Numbered from the stretch's first letter, positions 1-9,348 are shown. The stretch is DNA of 64,000 nt from an uncultured Flavobacteriaceae bacterium (GCA_947501625.1 CANMWN010000003.1:248001-312000); one strand, 5' to 3'. Made by a program: numbers and translations. The notes: generated from the sequence alone by a model not told the origin.

Positions 1-1769
1 CTGGCTAATTTACTATTCAGATACATTACACTGTCTTCATACGCTTTTCTTTGCTCATAAATAACACCTAAACTTGAGTCTAATAGATTTAGATAGTTTT
101 CAATAGATTCTCCTAAATCAGAATGATTACTTTTTAAATGTTTGAATACTGGGTAAATGTCAGATTTTAAGAATGATAAAATACTAACTTCATCACCTGC
201 TTTCAAACCTTCTTTTGTATGGTTTAGATATTGTTTTATTCTGAAACTCAATTCATCATAAATAGGCAATTCCGTTTTTATTTGAGCCTGAGTAATAATT
301 TGTATTGCTAGTTCAAGTTGTTTTGTTAAATCTGATTTTATTGCTTCGTTTCTTGCCAATGAAGAGCCTTTAATATCAATCTGTCCATAGAGTGGATAAA
401 CATCTTCAAATATGATATCTTCTATTTCAGGCGTTTCGTTTTTATTTTCTTGCAGTGCAATTTGATAATTTTCTGCAGCATCATAAAAACGCCACTTTAC
501 TGAAGGGTGTATTGAAGTATATTGTTCTTGAATGGTAGCTTCGAGTATATTTTGATGCTCTTCCGAACTTCTTTCAACAGCAGCTTTAAATACTGGAATT
601 AAGTCGTTCAATTTTTGCTGACTTAGTGTATTTAATTCATACGGTTTAGGAGAAGCAATTTCTAATAATGCCATTTCCTTTCGGTTGTTTTCTAATGGTA
701 TCAAGATAATACTTCCAATTCCATTTTTCTTCAAACTTTTATAAAATGGATTTTGATTAGATAGTTTACCATAATTTTCAACATTTGAAATTGCAATTGA
801 TTTTTTTTCGATAAAAACCTGATTTATAATATGGTCACAAAAATAATCCTTATTACAACTAGGTTTCATTTCTTTAGTCATTACTAAACTTTCTGATTTG
901 CGAGCATCTGGTTTGCAAGAGCAAGCGTCTGATGTCATATCAAACCATGAAAAGCCCAATTTTAAATCTTTAATATTAAAGAATTCACTTAGGTTCAACC
1001 TTAAATTATGAAGCATATTTTCATCATTACTTCTTAGTAGATTTGACTTGATCGATGAGATGTTTTCGTCAGGTGTTACATCAAATAAATTGATAATTCC
1101 AAACCCTTTAAATAGGTAACTGTTTGGAGGGAATTTTTCTTTCCAAACCTCAATATTTTCAAAGTTGTCAATCAACTCATAATAATCTTCTTCAGTAATT
1201 TTTGGTGCATTTTTAGTAGGAGAAACATCAGAAAAATCACCATTGAAAGCTACTCTATAGTGTCTTGTAATACCACTTTTTTTATCAGGAATATCAAAGA
1301 AAAAAGGTCTTTTTAAATCTGCATTATAACCATAATGATAGTTCAATATAAATGTACACGCGCTTATGTATATTAGATCTGTATCAAAATTCCGTATCTT
1401 AAATTCATATTCATTACCTGCATTTTTAATAATATTTTTAAACCTGTCAGTAAATTTAAAAGTTTCAAAACTGAAAGGAATACTTGCAGCTTTTATTTCA
1501 TTACTTTGCAATATTTCTGGAAATATAGGGTCTAAAAGAATATGAATAAGTTCTTGATGCTTTTCAATTAATGAAAAATCAGAAAAACCATTAATAAGTT
1601 CAGGATACTTTTCAATTTCTGCAACCATTTTAATGGCTGATAAATGATATGGATGTTCTTTAAAATCATTTGAAGCATATTTTTGAAACATTTCAAAAAC
1701 TTTTGAAAAACTAACTTCAATCTTTAAAGGTAATTCTCCTGAATCTTTATTTGAATGGATAATTTTCAT
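1..1769 (-). CDS. GAF-domain-like cytoplasmic protein, 3' end outside window
   Basis: Reading the minus strand from the ATG at 1769 gives an uninterrupted frame of about 589 codons that runs off the left edge, so the C-terminus is missing. The protein starts MKIIHSNKDSGELPLKIEV, has no signal peptide or membrane segment, and is rich in charged helical sequence. Around residues 210-390 the pattern (a long helix, a Cys-rich stretch DACSCKPDARKS, then strand-rich SIILIPLENNRKEMALLEIAS) resembles a GAF sensor fold. The family is known to me from Flavobacteria as large GAF-containing proteins of unknown function. No output domain (kinase, cyclase) is visible in the part present. The downstream symporter gene lies on the same strand but across its own start, so the two need not be co-transcribed. 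The GAF assignment is by pattern only. Confidence 0.6.
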   Translation of the reverse strand, partial: MKIIHSNKDSGELPLKIEVSFSKVFEMFQKYASNDFKEHPYHLSAIKMVAEIEKYPELINGFSDFSLIEKHQELIHILLDPIFPEILQSNEIKAASIPFSFETFKFTDRFKNIIKNAGNEYEFKIRNFDTDLIYISACTFILNYHYGYNADLKRPFFFDIPDKKSGITRHYRVAFNGDFSDVSPTKNAPKITEEDYYELIDNFENIEVWKEKFPPNSYLFKGFGIINLFDVTPDENISSIKSNLLRSNDENMLHNLRLNLSEFFNIKDLKLGFSWFDMTSDACSCKPDARKSESLVMTKEMKPSCNKDYFCDHIINQVFIEKKSIAISNVENYGKLSNQNPFYKSLKKNGIGSIILIPLENNRKEMALLEIASPKPYELNTLSQQKLNDLIPVFKAAVERSSEEHQNILEATIQEQYTSIHPSVKWRFYDAAENYQIALQENKNETPEIEDIIFEDVYPLYGQIDIKGSSLARNEAIKSDLTKQLELAIQIITQAQIKTELPIYDELSFRIKQYLNHTKEGLKAGDEVSILSFLKSDIYPVFKHLKSNHSDLGESIENYLNLLDSSLGVIYEQRKAYEDSVMYLNSKLA

Positions 1770-1825
1770 ATTATTTATTTCGTAAATAGTTAGTAAACGT
1801 ACTAATTATTAGTCATTTAACTTTG

Positions 1826-3640
1826 TTATAGTATGTTGGCTTTAATTTTTTTCCATACTTTTAGTAGTATTAATACTGAAATAATTACAACAATTGATAA
1901 AGTAATTGCTAATGTATATTTTCCATAAATCCAATATCCAGTTGCAAATAAAGCACTATAGATACTTATCATAGCAATAATCATAGCAAGAATTCCATGA
2001 GGTACACTCCATGGGCTTTTATCTGTTACAATAATTTCACCATCTAATTCAGCAACTCGAAGTATTTTTTTCCATCCTGGACCTCCAGGTTGAATTTTTT
2101 TGTAAAACTCTTTTAAAACTTTGGTGTCTTCAGGTTTGGTTATATAAGTTCCTAATAACCATAAAATAGTAGTAATTAATACAGCAATTGGAATTTCAGC
2201 CCATGAAGGGAATATCCCAGAATCGACATTAAATAAAAATGTTCCTAGTGCTGTGAATTTTATCAAAATTGAAACAATTCCTGAAGCAAACATACCTATA
2301 ATTTCACTCCAAGCATTGATACGCCACCAAAACCATCTTAAAATAAAAATAAGCCCTGTTCCAGCACCAAATAAAATAATTAAATCAAATAGTTGTTTTG
2401 CGTTTTGTAAGTTTAAAGCAATCAAAGCGCTAAAAACCATTAGCCCAATAGTAGAGAGTCTACCAACCAAAACTAATTTTTTTTCTGAAGCTTCAGGATT
2501 GATTTGTTGCTTGTAAAAATCATTAACAATATATGATGCTCCCCAATTCAAATGCGTAGAAATAGTACTCATATAAGCCGCAACTAAAGATGCAAAAACT
2601 AAACCTAATAATCCACTTGGTAATTTTGTAAGCATTGCTGAGTAGGCTAAATCATTTCCTAATTTACTGTCATTTATATTTGGAAAGGCTTCTTTTATAC
2701 TTGCAATATCTGGGAACACAACTAACGAAGCTAATGCAACAAGTATCCATGGCCAAGGTCTTAAAGCATAGTGCATAATGTTGAAGAAAAAAGTAGCACC
2801 AATTGCATGGTTTTCATCTTTGGCTGCAAGCATACGCTGAGCAATATATCCTCCACCTCCAGGTTCTGCACCTGGATACCAAGAACTCCACCATTGAACT
2901 GCTAAAGGTATTATTAATAAGGTTATAAGCATTTCAGTATTGTTGAAATCTGGAAGAATGGATAACTTATCAGTAACATTTTCATTTGCCATTATTGCTT
3001 CAATTCCACCAACTTCAGGGATGTTAACTAAATAATATGCCGCTCCAATTGCACCAATCATAGCCACAAAAAACAATAAAAAATCTGTGTAAACTACACC
3101 CCTAAATCCACCTATTGCACTAAATGTAACAGTAATTATTCCTGCATAAACCACAGTTTGCCAAGGCTCCAGTCCTAGCATAACTTGCCCAATTTTTATA
3201 GCCGCCAATGTAACTGCCGACATTGCTAATAAATTGAATAATACTCCAAGATAAATAGCTCTAAATTTTCGTAAGAATTTTGCTGGAGCACCTCCATAAC
3301 GCAATTCATAAAACTCAAGGTCAGTTTTTACATTTGACTTACGCCATAATTTAGCATACACAAATACCGTAAGTAATCCTGTAATTAAAAATGCCCACCA
3401 ACTCCAATTTCCAGAGACTCCGTCTTTTCTTACAATATCGGTAACTAAGTTAGGGGTATCGGTTGAAAAAGTTGTTGCAACCATTGATAAGCCTAATAGC
3501 CACCAAGGCATATTACGACCAGATAAAAAGAATTCTGTTGAATTTTTTCCTGATTTTTTTGAAACATAAATCCCTATAAAAAGAGTAATAAGAAAAAAGA
3601 TAATTATAATACTGTAATCTAGAGTTGATAAGTTAATCAT
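1826..3640 (-). CDS. Sodium:solute symporter (SSS family)
   Basis: A 604-residue inner-membrane protein with about 13-15 hydrophobic segments, the size and layout of Na+/solute symporters of the SSS family. The N-terminus MINLSTLDYSIIIIFFLITL starts directly in TM1, followed by the family-typical FFLSGRNMPWWLLGLSMVATTFSTDTP region (residues about 37-60) and a GGFRGVVYTD motif near 177-186. The solute cannot be read from sequence. The gene is divergent from xdhA (98 bp between start codons), so uptake of a purine or related compound is possible but unproven. The start at 3640 is preceded by a TAnnTTTG-type box at 3663-3670. Family call is firm; substrate is unknown. Confidence 0.9.
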   Translation of the reverse strand: MINLSTLDYSIIIIFFLITLFIGIYVSKKSGKNSTEFFLSGRNMPWWLLGLSMVATTFSTDTPNLVTDIVRKDGVSGNWSWWAFLITGLLTVFVYAKLWRKSNVKTDLEFYELRYGGAPAKFLRKFRAIYLGVLFNLLAMSAVTLAAIKIGQVMLGLEPWQTVVYAGIITVTFSAIGGFRGVVYTDFLLFFVAMIGAIGAAYYLVNIPEVGGIEAIMANENVTDKLSILPDFNNTEMLITLLIIPLAVQWWSSWYPGAEPGGGGYIAQRMLAAKDENHAIGATFFFNIMHYALRPWPWILVALASLVVFPDIASIKEAFPNINDSKLGNDLAYSAMLTKLPSGLLGLVFASLVAAYMSTISTHLNWGASYIVNDFYKQQINPEASEKKLVLVGRLSTIGLMVFSALIALNLQNAKQLFDLIILFGAGTGLIFILRWFWWRINAWSEIIGMFASGIVSILIKFTALGTFLFNVDSGIFPSWAEIPIAVLITTILWLLGTYITKPEDTKVLKEFYKKIQPGGPGWKKILRVAELDGEIIVTDKSPWSVPHGILAMIIAMISIYSALFATGYWIYGKYTLAITLSIVVIISVLILLKVWKKIKANIL

Positions 3641-3662
3641 TGGTTTTGTGTTTTCTTAAAAT

Positions 3663-3670
3663 CAAAAATA
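3663..3670 (-). promoter_or_regulatory. Putative -7 box (TAnnTTTG) for the symporter gene
   Basis: The minus strand reads TATTTTTG, an exact match to the Bacteroidota -7 consensus TAnnTTTG, 22 bp upstream of the symporter ATG. No convincing -33 TTG element sits at the expected 19-21 bp distance, so this is a weak call. Confidence 0.4.
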
Positions 3671-3738
3671 CATTATTTTTATTCAATTAGATTCTAAACT
3701 TATTTTTACAATAATTTTTAGTAATTTGCTCTTTGCAT

Positions 3739-5145
3739 ATGATACAATTTATACTAAATAATGAAGTTGTAAAAACTTCAGAAAATAATGGAATAACCTT
3801 GTTAGATTTTATTCGAGAGAACAAGTCATTAAAAGGAACTAAAATTGGCTGTAGAGAAGGAGATTGTGGTGCTTGCACAGTTTTGGTCGGTGAGTTAAGA
3901 AATGATAAAGTTACCTATCAAAGTATTACCTCATGTATTTCTCCTTTGGGAAATGCAAATGGAAAACATATAGTGACAGTTGAGGGAATTAACCTCGAAG
4001 GTAAGTTAAATTTTGCTCAACAAGTAATGTCCAATAATTTTGCTACTCAATGCGGATTTTGTACTCCTGGATTTGTGGTTTCTATGACTGGATATGCTGT
4101 AGAAAATAATAAAGTGTTGAATTCTTGTAATGATGCTATAAGTGGTAATATTTGTAGATGTACTGGTTATAAATCTATTGAAAAAGCAGGATTAGAGATT
4201 GAAAAGAAATTGGAAAATAAGAACCACCAAATTAAGTGGTTGATTGATGAAGGGTTTGTTCCAAATTATTTTGAAACTATTCCTGAAAAGTTGAAGGGAA
4301 TTCAAAAAGTTTTGAAATCAGAAATAAAAAATGCAGGAACAGTAGTTGCTAATGGTACTGATTTATATGTGCGTTACGCAGATAAACTTTCGGAAGAAAA
4401 AGTAAATTTAATTGCCAATGATGCTTCCTTGAAGGGTATTAATCTTTCAGGTGATGTTTTTACAATTGGAGTTAATACTACTGTTACCGAATTGTTAGAG
4501 AAAGATTTGTTTCGAGAAAACATTCCGAACTTAAAATCATTTATAAAACTTGTTTCTTCAGAACAAATAAGAAATATGGGTACCATTGGAGGCAATTTTG
4601 TCAATGCTTCACCAATTGGTGATATGTCAATTTTCTTTTTGGCAATGAATTCAGTATTAAATATTGTTAGTCATAGTGGTTCTGAACGCTCAATTTCGTT
4701 TCAAAAATTTCATCAAGACTATAAAAAGTATGATTTGAAAGAAAATGAAATTTTAAAATCTATTTCTTTTCCAATTCTTAAAAAAGGAGACTATTTTAAT
4801 TTCGAAAAAGTAAGTAAAAGAACACATCTTGATATTGCGAGTGTGAATTCGGCTGGAAGAATCTCAATAAAAGATGGTGTTATTTCTGACGCTCATTTTT
4901 CTGTTGGAGGAGTTGCAGCGATTCCTAAATATTTATCAAAAACGAATGAGTTTTTAAAAGGCGAAATGATTGTTTCTGAAACCATTCATTTGGCTGAGAA
5001 AATAATGCAATCGGAAATATCACCAATAAGTGATGTTCGAGGAACTTCAAAATATAAAAGATTATTAGCGAGACAATTGTTTTTTGCTCATTTTGTTAAG
5101 TTGTTTCCCAATGATGTTGAACTAAATAGAATGATTGCTGTATGA
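3739..5145 (+). CDS. xdhA: Xanthine dehydrogenase, FeS/FAD subunit
   Basis: A 468-residue protein combining the two [2Fe-2S] domains and the FAD domain of xanthine dehydrogenase, as in bacterial XdhA. The plant-type ferredoxin cysteines are in CREGDCGAC (residues 38-46), and the second cluster ligands in CGFC (105-108) and CRC (139-141). The FAD domain begins near residue 170, with NGTDLYVRYAD and the flavin-binding MGTIGGNFVNASPIGD near 277-292. It takes electrons from the molybdenum subunit and passes them to NAD+. I chose ATG 3739 (MIQFILNN) over an in-frame TTG two codons upstream because the family starts at this strand. The stop overlaps the xdhB start by 4 bp, so the two are translationally coupled. 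Confidence 0.95.
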   Translation: MIQFILNNEVVKTSENNGITLLDFIRENKSLKGTKIGCREGDCGACTVLVGELRNDKVTYQSITSCISPLGNANGKHIVTVEGINLEGKLNFAQQVMSNNFATQCGFCTPGFVVSMTGYAVENNKVLNSCNDAISGNICRCTGYKSIEKAGLEIEKKLENKNHQIKWLIDEGFVPNYFETIPEKLKGIQKVLKSEIKNAGTVVANGTDLYVRYADKLSEEKVNLIANDASLKGINLSGDVFTIGVNTTVTELLEKDLFRENIPNLKSFIKLVSSEQIRNMGTIGGNFVNASPIGDMSIFFLAMNSVLNIVSHSGSERSISFQKFHQDYKKYDLKENEILKSISFPILKKGDYFNFEKVSKRTHLDIASVNSAGRISIKDGVISDAHFSVGGVAAIPKYLSKTNEFLKGEMIVSETIHLAEKIMQSEISPISDVRGTSKYKRLLARQLFFAHFVKLFPNDVELNRMIAV

Positions 5146-7403
5146 AAACGATGAAGAATATTGATAGTTTTACGCATGTACGAGGCGAATCATTATTTGT
5201 TGATGATTTAATGATCCGTAAAGATGCCTTGATTGGATTGTGTTTTGATTCTCCTAAGGCGCATGGGAAAATTAAATCTGTTGACTATTCTGTTGCAGAA
5301 TCTTTGGAAGGTGTTGAGCGAATTTTCACTTACAAAGATGTGTTGGGTGAAAATCAAATAGGTGGAATTATTCCTGATGAGCCGCTTTGGGCTCAAAATG
5401 AAGTTCATTTTTGGGGACAGCCAATTGCATTTATTGTTGCTAAAACGGAGGCTATTGCTAAAAAGGCTAGAGCCTTAATAAAAATTGAGATAGAAGAATT
5501 GCCAGTTATCACAACAGCAATTGAAGCAAAGCAAAAAGGAAGTTTTATCAATGCACCTCGAATTTTTAATTTAGGAAATACTCAAAAATCTTTTGAAGAG
5601 TGCGAATATGTTTTTGAAGGTGAAACATTTTCTAACGGACAAGAGCATTTATATCTCGAGACTCAAGGATGTTATGTAGAACCATTAGAAAATGGAAATA
5701 TTAAAATCACATCTTCTACACAAGGGCCAACACAAGTTCAAAAAACTGCTGCAAAAGTTTTGGGAGTGCCAATGCATAAAATTGAAGTTGATGTAATTAG
5801 ACTTGGTGGAGGTTTTGGAGGAAAGGAAGATCAGGCTACTCCTTGGGCTGTTATGGCTGCAGTTGCAGTTCAACATTTAAAAAAACCAGTTAAATATATG
5901 TTGAATCGCCATGATGATTTACGAATGACTGGTAAACGACATCCTTATAGTTCTTTTTTTAAAATTGGATTGTCAAAAGATTTGAAAATTAAGGCTTTTG
6001 AAGCCGAATTTCTGCAAAATGCTGGTGCTGCTGCCGATTTATCTCCTGCTGTTGCCGAACGAACATTGTTCCATGCAACCAATAGTTATTTTGTGCCAAA
6101 TGTTAATGTGTCTGTTTATAGTTGTAAAACCAATTTGCCACCAAATACCGCTTTTAGAGGTTTTGGAGGTCCACAAGGCATGTTTGTAATTGAAAGTGCG
6201 ATTGCAATGGCTGCTGAAAAAATCGGAGTAGATAGAAGAAAAATTCAAGAAGTAAATTTATTGAAAGAGAATGATGAATTTTCCTATGGTCAGATTGCAA
6301 ATGAGGTTCAAGCTGAAAGATCTTGGTTTACGGCCAAAGATAAATTTGAATTCGAACAATTAGAAAAAGAAGTTCAAAGGTTTAACAATGAAAATCAATT
6401 ATTTAAAAAAGGCATTTCTTTAATGCCTATTGCGTTTGGTATTTCATTTACCAATACGCCGATGAATCATGCTCGAGCTCTTGTACATATATATCAAGAT
6501 GGAAGTGTTGGTGTTTCAACGGGTGCTGTTGAAATGGGACAAAGTGTGAATACCAAAATGTTGCAAGTTGCTCAAGATGTTTTAGGCATATCAGCAGCTA
6601 AAGTAAAATTAGAAACAACTAATACAACTCGTGTTGCAAATACATCACCTTCTGCAGCTAGTTCTACAGCGGATTTGAATGGGAAAGCAGTTGAAATGGC
6701 TTGTAATTTACTTTTAGATAGATTGAAAATTGTAGCTTCTAAAATGCTTTCTTCTGATGAAAAAAACATTAATTTTAAAGATAATTGTGTTTTTATTGAT
6801 GGTAAAAAATCAGATGTAACTTGGAATGCTGTTATAGCTCAAGCAATGTTAGAAAGAGTTTCATTATCAGAAAATGCCCATTATGCCACTCCAGAAATTC
6901 ATTTTGATAAATCAAAAGAAAAAGGACACCCATTTGCATACCATGTTTATGGAACTGCTATAACAACTGTTACCGTTGATTGTTTAAGAGGGATTTATGA
7001 AGTAGATTCGGTTAAGATTGTTCATGATTTTGGGAAAACAATGAATTTAGGAATTGATATAGGTCAAGTTGAAGGGGCTCTTGCCCAAGGAATTGGTTGG
7101 ATGACAATGGAAGAAATAGCTTACGGAAAAGATGGGAGATTATTGTCCAATGCATTGTCAACTTATAAAGTTCCAGATATTTTTTCAGCGCCTAAAACTA
7201 TTGAAACGATTCCCTTAGAAACTGAAGGGAATGAGTTGGCAATTCAGAAGTCAAAAGCAGTTGGTGAGCCTCCATTGATGTATGGAATTGGTACTTATTT
7301 TGCTATTCAGCAAGCTGTGAAAGCCTATAATAAAAATTACAAACCCAAATACCATTCTCCTTTTACTCCTGAAAAAGTGTTGATGGCTTTATATGAAAAG
7401 TAA
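5142..7403 (+). CDS. xdhB: Xanthine dehydrogenase, molybdenum-binding subunit
   Basis: A 753-residue catalytic subunit that hydroxylates hypoxanthine and xanthine to urate at a molybdopterin centre. Diagnostic motifs are GGGFGGKEDQ (about 223-232) and AFRGFGGPQG (about 333-342), which hold the cofactor, and KAVGEPPLM near the C-terminus, where Glu709 is the expected catalytic base. Length matches the XdhB half of split enzymes. The gene overlaps xdhA by 4 bp and the following membrane-protein gene by 11 bp, so a single operon is clear. Substrate preference among purines cannot be fixed from sequence alone, but the XdhC homologue and convergent guanine deaminase support a purine role rather than an aldehyde or CO oxidase. 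Confidence 0.95.
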   Translation: MKTMKNIDSFTHVRGESLFVDDLMIRKDALIGLCFDSPKAHGKIKSVDYSVAESLEGVERIFTYKDVLGENQIGGIIPDEPLWAQNEVHFWGQPIAFIVAKTEAIAKKARALIKIEIEELPVITTAIEAKQKGSFINAPRIFNLGNTQKSFEECEYVFEGETFSNGQEHLYLETQGCYVEPLENGNIKITSSTQGPTQVQKTAAKVLGVPMHKIEVDVIRLGGGFGGKEDQATPWAVMAAVAVQHLKKPVKYMLNRHDDLRMTGKRHPYSSFFKIGLSKDLKIKAFEAEFLQNAGAAADLSPAVAERTLFHATNSYFVPNVNVSVYSCKTNLPPNTAFRGFGGPQGMFVIESAIAMAAEKIGVDRRKIQEVNLLKENDEFSYGQIANEVQAERSWFTAKDKFEFEQLEKEVQRFNNENQLFKKGISLMPIAFGISFTNTPMNHARALVHIYQDGSVGVSTGAVEMGQSVNTKMLQVAQDVLGISAAKVKLETTNTTRVANTSPSAASSTADLNGKAVEMACNLLLDRLKIVASKMLSSDEKNINFKDNCVFIDGKKSDVTWNAVIAQAMLERVSLSENAHYATPEIHFDKSKEKGHPFAYHVYGTAITTVTVDCLRGIYEVDSVKIVHDFGKTMNLGIDIGQVEGALAQGIGWMTMEEIAYGKDGRLLSNALSTYKVPDIFSAPKTIETIPLETEGNELAIQKSKAVGEPPLMYGIGTYFAIQQAVKAYNKNYKPKYHSPFTPEKVLMALYEK

Positions 7404-7896
7404 GAATATCAAACTGCACTACACTAAAAATAATGTTGTTAGAGGAGCGCTAATTTATAGTGCTGGAGACTTGATTGCTTCTTTATTGTTAGATGAGTTT
7501 TCTTGGATTCGTTTGCTTGGAATGATTTTTATTGGCGCTACTGTCTACGCTTTTGAGATTCCTAACTATTTTGCTTGGATTGACAGAAAAACCATTTCTT
7601 ATGTTGGATTGAAAAAGACAATGATAAAAACATGTTTAGCAATCTTGTATTTCAATCCTTTATGGATATTCAGGCATCTCATTTTTATAAAAATATTTAT
7701 GAGTAAATATGAAGAGATTAATTATCAATTATTTCAAATTGCTATAATGTCATTTGTTGTGAATATTCCTATATCTTTTATTGCTAATTATTTGATTCAG
7801 AATAAAATAAAATTAAATTGGCGTTTTATGGCAAGTGCAATTTTTTCTGCATTAATGGCAATTTATTATGCATTAAGTGAAACTATTTTTAAATGA
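7393..7896 (+). CDS. Unknown integral membrane protein embedded in the xdh operon
   Basis: I do not recognise this 167-residue protein with certainty. It shows four or so hydrophobic segments (about residues 13-28, 35-60, 75-98 and 110-160), with charged loops IDRKT and KLHYTKNN, and ends ALSETIFK. Its overall layout (small, four helices, PISF-NYLI near the third loop) is loosely reminiscent of small exporters such as AlaE or of Mpv17-type proteins, but no motif proves this. Its start lies inside the end of xdhB (11 bp overlap) and its stop overlaps the xdhC start (4 bp), so it is translated as part of the xanthine dehydrogenase operon. A transporter for a purine or urate is a guess from position. 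Confidence 0.75.
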   Translation: MKSKNIKLHYTKNNVVRGALIYSAGDLIASLLLDEFSWIRLLGMIFIGATVYAFEIPNYFAWIDRKTISYVGLKKTMIKTCLAILYFNPLWIFRHLIFIKIFMSKYEEINYQLFQIAIMSFVVNIPISFIANYLIQNKIKLNWRFMASAIFSALMAIYYALSETIFK

Positions 7897-8843
7897 TTTT
7901 TTGGCAACATATTTTATCTAAACTACAAGAAAATCAGCAAGTGTATTTACTTACTGTTATTGAAAACTCTGGAAGTTCTCCTGGAAGACAAGGTTTTAAA
8001 ATGTTGGTTTCCGAAGACGGATTTATTTATGGATCAATTGGTGGTGGAGTGATGGAGTTTACTTTGGTTGAAGAGGTTAGGAATCTTATTAAAAATGAAG
8101 AATACCCAACTTTTATAAAAAAACAAATCCATAAAGGAAAGATAAAAGATGGTTCTGGAATGATATGTTCTGGTGAGCAAACAGTTGCTTTTCATTCGTT
8201 GGATAAGAATCACATTTCAGCTATAGAAAATATTATTAATTCTCTTGAAAATAGTGAACGCGGAACTTTGAGTTTGTCACCAAACTCATTTTATTTTTCT
8301 CATAAATTATTAGTAAATAAATTTCATCATGAAATTAAAACACTGGACAATTGGTTTTACGAAGAGCAAATAGGTTATAAAGAAACCATCTATATTATTG
8401 GTGGAGGTCATGTAGGTTTGGCAGTTTCAAAGTTATTTAATTCGCTTGGATTTTACGTAGTAGTTCTTGATGATAGAAGTCAATTAAACACATTTGAAGA
8501 AAATACTTTTGCGCATCGTAAAGAATTGATTTCATTCGATGAAGTTGAAAATTATATTATTGAAGGTGCAAATAGCTATGTTGCTATAATGACCAATAAA
8601 TACACAGATGATAAATTGGTTTTAAGTAAAATCATTAGAAATGATTATAAGTTTATTGGTGTTTTAGGAAGTAAAGCAAAACTCAAGACTATGTGGGAAG
8701 TGATGCGTAAAGAAGGTTTTTCTGACAAGGAATTGAATACTGTTTACGCACCTATTGGTTTGTCAATTCATAGTCAAACTCCTGAAGAAATAGCCGTAAG
8801 TATTGCAGCGCAAATTATCCAAATTAAAAACGGAATAAATTAA
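7893..8843 (+). CDS. xdhC: XdhC-family molybdenum cofactor chaperone
   Basis: A 316-residue XdhC/CoxI-family protein. The N-terminal domain carries the family pattern ENSGSSPGRQGFKMLV and YGSIGGGVME (residues about 25-55), and a Cys in MICSGEQT near residue 91 that could handle the cofactor. The C-terminal half is a Rossmann domain beginning IYIIGGGHVGLAVSKLF near residue 166, ending with GVLGSKAKL and APIGLSIHSQTPEEIA. XdhC proteins bind sulfurated Moco and insert it into xanthine dehydrogenase. The location directly downstream of xdhAB supports this role. Its last codons overlap the convergent guanine deaminase gene by 4 bp, and a hairpin sits across both stops. Confidence 0.92.
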   Translation: MIFWQHILSKLQENQQVYLLTVIENSGSSPGRQGFKMLVSEDGFIYGSIGGGVMEFTLVEEVRNLIKNEEYPTFIKKQIHKGKIKDGSGMICSGEQTVAFHSLDKNHISAIENIINSLENSERGTLSLSPNSFYFSHKLLVNKFHHEIKTLDNWFYEEQIGYKETIYIIGGGHVGLAVSKLFNSLGFYVVVLDDRSQLNTFEENTFAHRKELISFDEVENYIIEGANSYVAIMTNKYTDDKLVLSKIIRNDYKFIGVLGSKAKLKTMWEVMRKEGFSDKELNTVYAPIGLSIHSQTPEEIAVSIAAQIIQIKNGIN

Positions 8844-8850
8844 TATTCCG
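8831..8850. terminator. Hairpin across the convergent stop codons of xdhC and guaD
   Basis: CGGAATA at 8831-8837 pairs with TATTCCG at 8844-8850 around a 6-nt loop. It lies exactly over the overlapping stop codons and is flanked by AAAAA on the left and a T-rich stretch on the right, so it could end transcription from both sides. The stem is only 7 bp and A/T heavy, so strength is uncertain. Confidence 0.5.
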
Positions 8851-9316
8851 TCTTATTTACCTTTGATTTCCATTCATTAAATACATGAACGGCTTTGTCT
8901 TGAAGTATTTGTACGAATTTAATTCTTCTTTCGCCCATTTCTTTGTCTAATTCTTCATAGATAAACTGGTCATCAAAATCAATTTTAGCAGCATCTACTT
9001 TATCGCACGCATAAAAAACTGCTTTTGGTCTAGCCCAATAAATTGCACCTAAACACATTGGACATGGCTCACATGAAGTATAAATAATACAGTCTTCTAA
9101 TTGAAAAGTGCCAAGTTTTTCACAGGCTCTTCTTATAGCCACAACTTCTGCGTGAGCAGTTGGATCATTGGTAGAAGTAACTCTATTAAAACCTTCAGCA
9201 ATTATCTCATCATCTTTAACTACAACAGCACCAAAAGGTCCTCCTGCATCAGAATTCATCCCTTCTCTTGCTAAATTGATAGCTCTTGTCATAAATTCTT
9301 TATCTTTTTCCGTCAT
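8840..9316 (-). CDS. guaD: Guanine deaminase (cytidine deaminase-like fold)
   Basis: A 158-residue zinc deaminase converting guanine to xanthine, the substrate of the neighbouring xanthine dehydrogenase. Zinc ligands are His55 in HAE (Glu57 is the proton shuttle) and Cys85/Cys88 in PCPMC. The stretches GGPFGAVVVKDDEIIAEG, SNDPTAHAEV-like TNDPTAHAEV and MCLGAIYWARPKAVFYA match my memory of Bacillus subtilis GuaD closely, as does the C-terminal EY. I use ATG 9316 (MTEKDKEFMTRA) because the upstream in-frame ATG at 9343 falls inside the likely -7 promoter box. TadA-type tRNA deaminase is the main alternative, but the GuaD-specific C-terminal region argues against it. Confidence 0.93.
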   Translation of the reverse strand: MTEKDKEFMTRAINLAREGMNSDAGGPFGAVVVKDDEIIAEGFNRVTSTNDPTAHAEVVAIRRACEKLGTFQLEDCIIYTSCEPCPMCLGAIYWARPKAVFYACDKVDAAKIDFDDQFIYEELDKEMGERRIKFVQILQDKAVHVFNEWKSKVNKTEY

Positions 9317-9340
9317 TTCTATATTGTTTTTAATTTTTAG

Positions 9341-9348
9341 CAAAGATA
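9341..9348 (-). promoter_or_regulatory. Putative -7 box (TATCTTTG) for guaD
   Basis: The minus strand reads TATCTTTG, a perfect TAnnTTTG box, 24 bp upstream of the chosen guaD ATG at 9316. It overlaps the alternative ATG at 9343, which decides the start codon. A -33 element is not evident. Confidence 0.55.

Noticed and set aside
2253-2516. Plus-strand open frame within the symporter gene
   Set aside because: It lies fully inside a conserved membrane-protein gene on the other strand and has no start signal or similarity.
9317-9343. Upstream ATG (9343) as the start of guaD
   Set aside because: It lies inside the TATCTTTG box, and homologues begin at the ATG at 9316.
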